This document shows, in pieces, positions 1 through 5,475 of a DNA stretch of 5,475 nt. Source of the stretch: Caldilineaceae bacterium (GTDB taxonomy: Bacteria > Chloroflexota > Anaerolineae > Caldilineales > Caldilineaceae); NCBI GenBank assembly GCA_015494005.1, contig WGCB01000252.1:1-5475 (forward strand). Direction: 5' to 3'. The notes beneath the pieces were generated by a model. It was not told the origin of the DNA, ran no database searches, and saw only the letters and a list, made by a program, of their open reading frames with translations. The stretch's first letter is position 1; every line of letters starts with the position of its first letter. A program made the translations under genes and the position numbers.

Positions 1-27
1 GCAGCGTCAGATGTGTATAAGAGACAG
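1..27 (+). other. Nextera (Tn5) sequencing adapter remnant, not genomic
   Basis: The first 27 bases match the 3' part of the Illumina Nextera read-1 transposase adapter, including the complete 19-bp Tn5 mosaic end (AGATGTGTATAAGAGACAG) at 9-27. This is library construction sequence left on the contig end. Genomic sequence starts at about base 28, so any reading frame entering 1-27 is artificial there. Confidence 0.97.
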
Positions 28-409
28 GGATGAAGGGGGTGGCGGATCCCAGGGCCTGGCCGATGAGGCGGTCCGCCTGGAGGACCTCACCCAGCAGGCC
101 CTGGCGGGGGTCCAGGGGACGCAGGCGCAGCCAGTCCTCCGGCTCCTGGATCAGGCGGGGACCCCAGACCCGGGTCCCTTCCAGGTTGCCCTCCCAGCGG
201 GTCTCCGCGCCGTAGCCGGCCACGCAGTAGTTGCTGCTGGGGGTCACCTTCACGAAGTCGAAATCGAAGATCTGCTGGAACTCAAGGGTGGCCCGGGCCA
301 GGGCATCGCCCCGCTGATCGTCCACTGGCCAGTGCCGCCAGAGGGCCACCGCCGGCCGGTCCGGCCGCTCCCCCGCGAAGATGGTTTCCAGGCGTGTGCG
401 TTTGTCCAT
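28..409 (-). CDS. Uroporphyrinogen decarboxylase (URO-D) family protein, N-terminal 127 residues (3' end missing)
   Basis: Translation from the ATG at 409-407 gives MDKRTRLETIFAGERPDRPA and stays open through 127 codons to the adapter junction, so the C-terminal two thirds of a protein usually of about 340-370 residues is missing. Family-like features are the start of a TIM-barrel fold with ALWRHWPVDD at residues 22-31, FDFDFVKVTPSSNYC at 48-62, a YGAETRWEGN stretch near 66-75, and a PEDW motif near 90-93. The superfamily includes HemE, which decarboxylates uroporphyrinogen III in haem synthesis, and cobalamin-related methyltransferases such as MtaA and CmuA. The RQAGR motif expected near the start of true HemE is absent, so I read this as one of the divergent URO-D-like proteins and assign no substrate. 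The start is supported by AGGAGG 7 nt upstream. It lies 71 bp downstream of the STAND gene on the same strand with no clear terminator between, so co-transcription is possible. Confidence 0.85.
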
Positions 410-416
410 GGGTTAG

Positions 417-422
417 CCTCCT
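417..422 (-). promoter_or_regulatory. Shine-Dalgarno site of the URO-D-family gene
   Basis: The minus strand reads AGGAGG here, a full match to the anti-Shine-Dalgarno core, with 7 nt to the ATG at 409. It fixes the start of a gene whose reading frame runs off the contig. Confidence 0.85.
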
Positions 423-480
423 GAGAGGTGAGTTCGAAGTTGTCGGGCGATCCAAGAGCAATCGGAGGGGCACAGAGGTA

Positions 481-3312
481 TTACTGCAGTGTTGAGCCAA
501 GACGCTGAAGGTAGGTATGGGCTTCCTGTTCCAAAGTTGCTGCTCGTTCCTTTTCTCCCATCTCTCTCAAAATCTGGGCCCATGTGAGGGCGGTGCGGGC
601 CTTTGGAAATGGATTCTCTGCCAACAGGTGATAGCTGGCAGCAAGGCTCTCGAGGGCTTCCCTCGCCTCTCCTTTCGCGTACTGCGCTTGTCCGAGAACC
701 CGCAAGGCGACGCCTTCCTCCTCCTTCAACTGCTGCTGTCGTGCCGAGTCCAGGGCATTCTGCGCCTTTTCCAATGCCCGATCGGGGTCTCCTTGGGCCA
801 AGGCCACCTGTGCCCACTGTGTGTAGATGAAAGGCATCTGATAGTGCACCCCGTGTTTCTGGGCGACTGTTTCCGCTTCCTGGAGATACTTGATGGCTGG
901 ATCAAGCTCTTTTTGAAGCAGATGCCATTGTGCCAGGTAGGCAGCGCTGCTTGTGAGCAATTCATGGAGATCCGTATCCTTGGCCGAGGAATAGACGGTG
1001 AGTAGGTTTTGCTGGGCCGCCTCAAAATCGCCTTGACATAGTCGAAGGACACCATAGTTCAGCAACACTCGCACATTTTCCCGCATGCTGTCCAACCGAG
1101 TGGCTAGATCCACGGCCTGTTGATAAAGTTCGGCCGCAGTTTTCCAGTCTCCCGTTACATGATAATAGGCTGCCAGATTGCTGAGGATCTGTAGCCGGGT
1201 AGCCTCGTGGTTCAATTCCTCAGCAAGGGCCAACGCTTCCGTGTAAGCTTCCTGAGCGTCCTTCGGGTCTCCTGTTTGGAGCTCAATATTCCCCAACGTG
1301 TTCAAAGCAATCATGCGTAGATAGGCAGCCCATGGTGGCAGAATGGCCAGGCTGCGTCGGAGATCTGCCTTGGCTTCTCCCACCGCGCCAGTCTTTCGCC
1401 GGGCAATTGCGCGCTGGATATACAGGTCGGCTTCCTGTTGACTCCCCATAGAACCTATCTGAGACAACCCCTTTTCCACCCACACCAAGGCTTCCTGCGG
1501 TTCATACCGGGCCAGGTAGGCCAAACCCCGATATGCCTTTGCCCGAAGTTCTCTAGTCGGTTGGGAATCCTCGAGACGCTCCAGGGCTTTTAGAGCCGTA
1601 GCGAACGCTTTCTTCGCTTCCTGGTTTCTGCGAAGCTCTGTCAAGACAACGCCTCGCGCGATGTTCACCTGGGCCCACAAAGAGGGGGTCAACTGGGAGA
1701 TGCTGAAACGTTCGAGCAACCGGCTGAGGAACAGGATCTCTCCTCTGTTAATGCCAGCCCAGACATCTTTCACGATCAGTTCCGCCGCCTGGCGCGGTTC
1801 TCCAGATTCCATGTAGTGATAGGCAGCGAGTGCGATGTTGGCATCTTCCTGTTCGTACCAACGCCCTGCCTGCCAGTGCATATGTCGGCGATCTTGGAGA
1901 GAAATGCTGTCGTAGAAATAGGCCTGCACAATGCTGTGTTGGGTGTATATCTGCCCTCGATCCTCCAGGCTGGATCGCAACAGGTGATCCGTTTTCAGCT
2001 CGCGCAGTGCGTTTCGAATACCACCGCCGCCGAGGACATGTTCAATGAGGTCTCGCACACCGCCCCGGCTCTGGAGCACGGCCACGGCTTGCATCACAGC
2101 GCGCTGCTCGGGGGTCAACTTCCGGTCGATCTCCTGGAGCAGGTAGCGCTCGATCTCTTCTTCCTCGGTCAAGTGTTCCAGGATCAGCTCAGGATGAGGC
2201 GCGCGCCGCAGGGCTGTCAAGGTCAGGTCCAGGAACAGCGGATAACCTTCCGTGCGCTGGTAAAGGGTGTCCAGCTCTTCTCCACGCAGGGTGACATCCC
2301 GCCGGGAGGCCAGCACTGCCACGTCACCCTTATCCATCCCTTCCACTTGATACGTGGCCTCTCGATGAACAAACGGTGGAACACGCCGCGAAGTGATCAC
2401 CAGCAACAGCTGTTTGTTCGGGGCTGAAGCTAAGGTGTAGAGCTGTTCCAGAAGCCGTTGCACTCCTTGATCTTGATCCATACTTTGAAAACCATCGAAG
2501 CAGAGGAGATAGCCCTCTCCGACCAAGTGTTGCACAGTGAAAGCGATACGCATATTCAAGGGCATCATCCCTTCGCCCCCTTGCCCGCCCTTCTGGGCAA
2601 CCGATTGCCAGGGTCCCCTCTGGCCTTGATGGGCAAGAAATCCAGCGAGAGCCCACAGGATGCTGTCCACGCCATCTCCGGGGCGGCATGAATACCAGAA
2701 GATCCGGTCAGGAGGGGCTACTTCGCGGACCAATTTGGCGGCCAGATCGGTCTTTCCTACACCTGGCCCCCCCACGATCACAGCCAGATGCTGCTCCCGG
2801 AGTTGGGCTGTCAACTCGTGTAACTCGTTGCGGCGTCCGACGAAATGGGAGACATCCGGAGGGCTCGTCGGGAGGGGCACGCCGCTTGCCAGAGAAGTTC
2901 GGTGGACCTCGTTCCACTCCTGAAGCTTCAGAGCGATGGCTTCCAGCGCCTCTTTCTGTTTGGTGTGGTACCACCTCTTCGCCAGGACAAGCTCGTCAGC
3001 CACAGCGTCCCGCTTTCGCTGTTCAATGAATTGTTTCGTGACAATCACATAGTAACGCCAGTTGTCGTCCTCTACATTGTTCTCCTGGGCCTGTTCCCTG
3101 AGCTCCTGAATGGCCCGATTGAGTATGTCTCGCAAGGCCTGGGCGCGCCCTTCCGGGGTATCGCCATACCGGGCCTCCTGCCGCCGGTGCCTGACGATGG
3201 GCAGATCGGTCAAAGGGTTTTGAGCCAGGTTCTTGCTCTTCCGCCAATTGCGTAAGGCTGTGCGAACGTCTTTCGGTGTAATGGGCGGTGTATTGGACGA
3301 TTCGTTATCCAT
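481..3312 (-). CDS. STAND-family NTPase with N-terminal degenerate HTH module and C-terminal TPR repeats
   Basis: From the ATG at 3312 the protein has 943 residues. Residues ~11-131 form a helical module also present in the divergent neighbour: LAQNPL at 29-34, ALRDIL at 59-64, Trp85, then an HTH-like segment at 102-122 in which the usual turn Gly and Ser are Val109 and Ala111. Next comes a P-loop ATPase of NB-ARC/STAND type: FVGRR 157-161 at the domain entry, Walker A GGPGVGKT 181-188, Walker B YLLCFD 268-273 (Asp273), sensor-like TSRR 307-310, GYPL 356-359 (the GxP motif of STAND proteins), and a winged-helix-like segment with HSIVQAYFYD from 459. Residues ~492-941 are about ten TPR-like repeats, for example the segments around LQTGD, YHVTG and LAQGD. 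Known STAND proteins use the repeats as sensor and ATP-driven oligomerisation as switch. It is probably cytosolic; I see no signal peptide or membrane segment. No nuclease, protease or TIR-like effector is visible. An in-frame TTG at 3369 would add 19 residues, but neither start has a clear ribosome site; ATG is chosen because the added residues are low complexity. A transcriptional regulator (MalT/SARP-like) is more likely than a stand-alone defence effector, but this is inference. Confidence 0.9.
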   Translation of the reverse strand: MDNESSNTPPITPKDVRTALRNWRKSKNLAQNPLTDLPIVRHRRQEARYGDTPEGRAQALRDILNRAIQELREQAQENNVEDDNWRYYVIVTKQFIEQRKRDAVADELVLAKRWYHTKQKEALEAIALKLQEWNEVHRTSLASGVPLPTSPPDVSHFVGRRNELHELTAQLREQHLAVIVGGPGVGKTDLAAKLVREVAPPDRIFWYSCRPGDGVDSILWALAGFLAHQGQRGPWQSVAQKGGQGGEGMMPLNMRIAFTVQHLVGEGYLLCFDGFQSMDQDQGVQRLLEQLYTLASAPNKQLLLVITSRRVPPFVHREATYQVEGMDKGDVAVLASRRDVTLRGEELDTLYQRTEGYPLFLDLTLTALRRAPHPELILEHLTEEEEIERYLLQEIDRKLTPEQRAVMQAVAVLQSRGGVRDLIEHVLGGGGIRNALRELKTDHLLRSSLEDRGQIYTQHSIVQAYFYDSISLQDRRHMHWQAGRWYEQEDANIALAAYHYMESGEPRQAAELIVKDVWAGINRGEILFLSRLLERFSISQLTPSLWAQVNIARGVVLTELRRNQEAKKAFATALKALERLEDSQPTRELRAKAYRGLAYLARYEPQEALVWVEKGLSQIGSMGSQQEADLYIQRAIARRKTGAVGEAKADLRRSLAILPPWAAYLRMIALNTLGNIELQTGDPKDAQEAYTEALALAEELNHEATRLQILSNLAAYYHVTGDWKTAAELYQQAVDLATRLDSMRENVRVLLNYGVLRLCQGDFEAAQQNLLTVYSSAKDTDLHELLTSSAAYLAQWHLLQKELDPAIKYLQEAETVAQKHGVHYQMPFIYTQWAQVALAQGDPDRALEKAQNALDSARQQQLKEEEGVALRVLGQAQYAKGEAREALESLAASYHLLAENPFPKARTALTWAQILREMGEKERAATLEQEAHTYLQRLGSTLQ

Positions 3313-3381
3313 GGTCACGTGGAGTGGGGCAGTGATGGCGATGGGTAAAGACGGACTTGGAGAAGGCAACTATGTGATGCG

Positions 3382-3396
3382 AAACAACGGTTGTTT
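3382..3396. repeat. 15-bp perfect palindrome, operator-like
   Basis: AAACAAC-G-GTTGTTT has 7-bp arms around one central base, about 70 bp upstream of the STAND start codon. It overlaps a second inverted repeat, GGTTG-tttgtg-CAACC at 3389-3404, which cannot pair at the same time. A dimeric repressor site is the simplest reading. If transcribed, the two stems would be alternative hairpins. Confidence 0.55.
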
Positions 3397-3471
3397 GTGC
3401 AACCCTGGCTGAAAGAGCCCGAGGAATGTTCGGCAAAGTGGATCGACGGTTGCCGTGCGAAGGATAGAGGA

Positions 3472-3493
3472 ACTGCACTTTTACTGCACTTTT
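3472..3493. repeat. 11-bp perfect tandem direct repeat, operator-like
   Basis: ACTGCACTTTT occurs twice head to tail (3472-3482 and 3483-3493). An 11-bp period puts both copies on the same face of the helix. This is the geometry known for tandem sites of OmpR/PhoB-type and SARP regulators. The site lies about 130 bp upstream of the small HTH gene and 160 bp upstream of the STAND gene, so it could serve either or both. Which protein binds is unknown. Confidence 0.6.
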
Positions 3494-3577
3494 GGCGCGC
3501 TTTTCTGAGCCAGATCGACCTACCATGGCAGCGTAGGGTGCGCAGGACCTCGGTTTCACCTTTGCGCACATCATCGT

Positions 3578-3593
3578 TTGCCATTGCTTGCCA
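3578..3593. repeat. Paired TTGCCA direct repeats, 10-bp period
   Basis: TTGCCA at 3578-3583 and 3588-3593 are separated by TTGC. They sit 16 bp ahead of the Shine-Dalgarno site of the small HTH gene, which would suit a repressor or autoregulatory site. A six-base repeat can arise by chance, so confidence is low. Confidence 0.3.
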
Positions 3594-3609
3594 CGGTACG
3601 TCTAGGCAG

Positions 3610-3616
3610 AAAGGAG
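3610..3616 (+). promoter_or_regulatory. Shine-Dalgarno site of the small HTH gene
   Basis: AAAGGAG lies 7 nt before the ATG at 3624 and supports that start. A second in-frame ATG at 3666 has only GGAG (3654-3657) 8 nt upstream and remains an alternative that would remove 14 residues. Confidence 0.75.
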
Positions 3617-3623
3617 CGTCAGC

Positions 3624-4391
3624 ATGCCAGCCAAGGCCACAGCGAACCGTCTCGGAGATCTCATCATGACCCAGATCGCACTGAACTTGGAAGGTTTGCC
3701 TGCCACATCAAAGATCGTCCGCGTCGCTTTGACACATGATTTGGAAGAGGCACAGCACATCCTGGAAAGCGTACAGTTAACGGTGCGCCAGCCCCTGCAT
3801 GTCGTTCAGTGTGTGCTCGAGTTGGCCCATCAGCAGTTGGTTCTGACAGTGGCTGTGCGCGTCCCCTTCGGCTGTGCGGCGAACGAAACGAACGCCGAAG
3901 CAGTGGATCCCCGCGCCACCATGCCCGAAGCGGGACACCGTTCCCCGCTTACCGTGGCTGACCTGGTGCCGCACATGGAACGAGCCCTTCAAGATTACCA
4001 TTCCAAGGCGAAGCTGGCCTGTAACCCTCTAGCCAAGATGCTGCCCCCGGAGCTCATGGACGACGACGGTGGCCGCTGTGCACACCCAGGGGTTGCCCTG
4101 CGTCGAGTCTTGGACAGCTTGATCGACGCGGAGAGTGGCCTGGCAGCCACCGAGCTGCCCCCACGCAGCCAGTGGCGTTTGGAACATTACGTCCACTTGC
4201 GCTATCGACAGGAGATCCAGCACAAAGAGCTCGCGAGTTGGCTGGGGTACTCTGAGCGGCATCTCCAGAGATTGCGTCGCGAGCAGACCCGAGATCTGGC
4301 CGAGCTTCTGCTGGAGGATCTGCGCTCGCTGGCTCCCTATCAGGGCGAACCGGTGCGGCCGAACCCTACGTTAGCGTTCTACCAGGGGTAG
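3624..4391 (+). CDS. Small protein with C-terminal HTH module shared with the divergent STAND protein
   Basis: The 255-residue product is probably cytosolic, with no signal peptide or membrane segment. I do not recognise residues 1-105, which contain a hydrophobic, probably alpha/beta stretch (about 30-82). Residues ~112-232 are the module also found at the N-terminus of the STAND protein: LACNPL at 131-136, ALRRVL at 158-163, Trp184, then a well-formed helix-turn-helix KELASWLGYSERHLQRLRRE at 201-220 with turn residues Gly208 and Ser210, followed by a Leu-rich helix. The HTH resembles sigma-factor region 4 or LuxR-type domains, so DNA binding is likely, and the intergenic repeats are natural candidate targets. 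It is transcribed divergently from the STAND gene, 311 bp apart, and its last 21 bp overlap the convergent gene on the right. It may act as an autoregulator or as partner of the STAND protein; both roles are inferred. A full sigma factor is unlikely because no region 2 is visible. Confidence 0.82.
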   Translation: MPAKATANRLGDLIMTQIALNLEGLPATSKIVRVALTHDLEEAQHILESVQLTVRQPLHVVQCVLELAHQQLVLTVAVRVPFGCAANETNAEAVDPRATMPEAGHRSPLTVADLVPHMERALQDYHSKAKLACNPLAKMLPPELMDDDGGRCAHPGVALRRVLDSLIDAESGLAATELPPRSQWRLEHYVHLRYRQEIQHKELASWLGYSERHLQRLRREQTRDLAELLLEDLRSLAPYQGEPVRPNPTLAFYQG

Positions 4392-5475
4392 GAAGAGCTC
4401 CTTAAGAGAGGATGTGCCCAGAGGCAGGTTCTGCACCTGCGTGTTATCCCAGGGCGCCTCCCCATCCATCCACACGCCCCCCACCTGGAAGCGCACACGC
4501 CGCCCCGGAGCACCACAACCTGCCGTCTCTTCCTCCGAGGCTGCATACACCCGGTACCAGACCGCTCCGTTCGCCCCCACTGTTACACCCTGGCCACAAC
4601 GCACGCCCCCTATCCAGGCGCTCACCTCCATCCCCGGCGCCGGCGTGAAGTCCGCGGTGGCCTGCACCACCCCGTAGTAACTGCTGGGAGGCAGGAACAC
4701 CGACTGCACCGACGCCGCCCCGGGTGGCAGCTGCACGTTGGTGATGGGCTCTGTGGCGTAGAGCCAGTAGGCTTTTCTGGGCTCCAACCGCTTTAACGAG
4801 TTCACAAAGTACGGCATGGCAATGTCGAACACCAGCCAGGGACCATCGGGATGGTTTGGCTGGTAGTGGTAGACCGTGCTGTACTTGCCCTGGATGGAGG
4901 CCAAGGCCTCCTGCACCGGCAGCGCCACCGATGCGGCGTAGTTGAAGAGATTCCACCCCTGCCCCTGCAAAGGCACCTGGATGGTGGAAAATAGGGCGTA
5001 GATGCCCGGTCCCCGGGTCTGGGCCACAGCGCTGTTGTGCTCCTCATCGATGAAGGTTGTCAGCGGCTGCCACCCAGCCCCATCGTAGTAGTAGATGCCC
5101 AGGTCCTTCTCCCCTGCCTCGCCATTGGGCACATCCCGGCCCAGGTAGCGGAAACTGATGGGCTGCCCCGCTGCATCCGGCGCACCCGGTGACACCAGCA
5201 GCCGGTAGGCCTGGCCTACCTGGGCCACCCACCCCGGCACGGCCGGCAGCCGGGTCACCGCCTGCAGACTGTAGTACTCCCCAGGCACAAAGGTCAAGGG
5301 ATCCACGTACAGGACCACCTGTCCATCGCTGGAAAGCACCGGCCCGTTCCCGTCCTCCTGCAGGGTGGTCCCGTCCCCCAGCACCAGGGTGGTCCCATCT
5401 CCTAACGCCAAGGTGGTCCCGTCTCCCAGCACCAACGTAGTCCCGTCTCCCAGCACCAGGGCCGTTCCGTCCCCC
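4371..5475 (-). CDS. Secreted or surface beta-rich multidomain protein, C-terminal part (5' end missing)
   Basis: The frame is open to the right edge and ends at TAA 4373-4371; 367 complete codons are present. The N-terminal visible part is a tandem octapeptide repeat, GDGTTLVL, then a proline-rich beta segment. Next are a module with GIYYYDGAGWQPL and GPGIYALFS, a module with GWNLFNY, KYSTVYHYQP and KAYWLYATEP, and a module with PPSSYYGVV, RCGQG and GCGAPGRR whose two Cys could form a disulfide. The chain ends in LFLPLVER. I recognise this module set and the FLPLV-like ending from large exported Chloroflexota proteins; the function is not known to me, and adhesion or envelope roles are guesses. 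The GTG at 5456 lies inside the repeat and should not be taken as the start; the true start and any signal peptide lie outside the window. The gene is convergent with the small HTH gene and overlaps its end by 21 bp. Confidence 0.88.
   Translation of the reverse strand, partial: GDGTALVLGDGTTLVLGDGTTLALGDGTTLVLGDGTTLQEDGNGPVLSSDGQVVLYVDPLTFVPGEYYSLQAVTRLPAVPGWVAQVGQAYRLLVSPGAPDAAGQPISFRYLGRDVPNGEAGEKDLGIYYYDGAGWQPLTTFIDEEHNSAVAQTRGPGIYALFSTIQVPLQGQGWNLFNYAASVALPVQEALASIQGKYSTVYHYQPNHPDGPWLVFDIAMPYFVNSLKRLEPRKAYWLYATEPITNVQLPPGAASVQSVFLPPSSYYGVVQATADFTPAPGMEVSAWIGGVRCGQGVTVGANGAVWYRVYAASEEETAGCGAPGRRVRFQVGGVWMDGEAPWDNTQVQNLPLGTSSLKELFLPLVER
5361..5475 (-). repeat. 24-bp in-frame tandem repeat (octapeptide GDGTTLVL), about 4.8 copies
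   Basis: Four full units (5361-5384, 5385-5408, 5409-5432, 5433-5456) and 19 bases of a fifth run into the window edge. Each unit keeps the frame and encodes variants of GDGTTLVL, with Ala for Val in one copy and TALV in the outermost. Differences between units are mostly silent or conservative, suggesting recent duplication under coding constraint. The total copy number cannot be known because the sequence stops inside the array. Confidence 0.92.

Larger units (their letters stand above)
3313..3623. promoter_or_regulatory. Divergent intergenic control region between the STAND gene and the small HTH gene
   Basis: These 311 bp separate two gene starts pointing away from each other, so promoters for both should lie here. 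I see no supported coding sequence. Repeat structure is concentrated here: a 15-bp palindrome at 3382-3396, a short inverted repeat ACGG-TTG-CCGT at 3446-3456, an 11-bp tandem repeat at 3472-3493 and paired TTGCCA sites at 3578-3593. No good TTGACA/TATAAT pair is visible on either strand. On the minus strand a weak TTGCAC with CATCAC 17 nt away brackets the palindrome, which is suggestive only. Confidence 0.6.

Noticed and set aside
11..424. Plus-strand 137-residue reading frame starting MCIRDR
   Set aside because: Its start lies in the Nextera adapter and the rest is antisense to the URO-D-family gene, whose minus-strand translation has family motifs and a perfect ribosome site.
410..480. 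Terminator between the STAND gene and the URO-D-family gene
   Set aside because: Only a 4-bp CGAT/ATCG pairing is visible with no T-run, too weak to call.
1816..2427. 203-residue plus-strand frame inside the STAND gene
   Set aside because: It is antisense to the winged-helix and ATPase coding region, whose minus-strand translation carries clear motifs. It is a shadow frame.
3313..3369. 19-residue N-terminal extension of the STAND protein from a TTG start
   Set aside because: TTG has no ribosome site upstream and the added residues are low-complexity Pro/Ser. The ATG at 3312 begins just before the conserved module, though it too lacks a clear Shine-Dalgarno site.
3492..3526. Sigma-70-type promoter for the small HTH gene (TTGGCG with a downstream TACCAT)
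   Set aside because: The spacing is 23 bp and both boxes are poor; not supportable as a promoter.
3391..3669. Plus-strand 92-residue frame in the intergenic region
   Set aside because: It runs over the repeats, overlaps the well-supported start at 3624, has no ribosome site and no recognisable protein character.
5361..5475. CRISPR array
   Set aside because: The units are contiguous 24-bp copies with no unique spacers and are translated in frame as an octapeptide repeat.

Overview
This 5,475-base window looks like a metagenomic assembly contig from a Chloroflexota bacterium, most likely Anaerolineae-like. That is an inference from protein style, not from a marker gene. The evidence is the secreted protein at the right end, with its GWNLFNY-type and GCGAPG-type modules and C-terminal FLPLVER; the divergent uroporphyrinogen-decarboxylase-family protein; and the HTH-STAND-TPR regulator architecture. 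The first 27 bases are Nextera transposase adapter, not genome. The right end stops inside a 24-bp tandem repeat, a typical place for an assembly to break.

Layout, left to right: (1) adapter, 1-27. (2) The N-terminal 127 residues of a uroporphyrinogen decarboxylase (URO-D) family protein on the minus strand, starting at 409 behind a perfect AGGAGG site and cut off by the contig end. (3) A large minus-strand gene (481-3312, 943 residues) with an N-terminal degenerate helix-turn-helix module, a STAND/NB-ARC-type P-loop ATPase and about ten TPR-like repeats. (4) A 311-bp divergent intergenic region (3313-3623) with a 15-bp palindrome, a perfect 11-bp tandem direct repeat and a pair of TTGCCA half-sites, but no convincing sigma-70-type promoter. 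(5) A plus-strand gene (3624-4391, 255 residues) with an unrecognised N-terminal half and a C-terminal helix-turn-helix module. (6) A minus-strand gene (4371 to the right edge) for the C-terminal part of a secreted or surface beta-rich protein. Its last 21 bases overlap the end of gene 5 tail to tail.

The most interesting point is that the two divergent genes share the same ~110-residue module: at the N-terminus of the STAND protein and at the C-terminus of the small protein. From a shared Trp onward the two align without gaps for about 46 residues. The small protein keeps a canonical helix-turn-helix (ELASWLGYSERHLQRLRR). The STAND copy has lost the turn Gly and Ser. Together with the operator-like repeats between the genes, this suggests a two-gene regulatory or signalling module: an ATP-driven TPR sensor plus a small DNA-binding partner of related origin. 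The STAND gene could be co-transcribed with the URO-D-family gene, 71 bp downstream with no visible terminator. Function is inferred from architecture only; nothing in the window proves a defence or a metabolic role.
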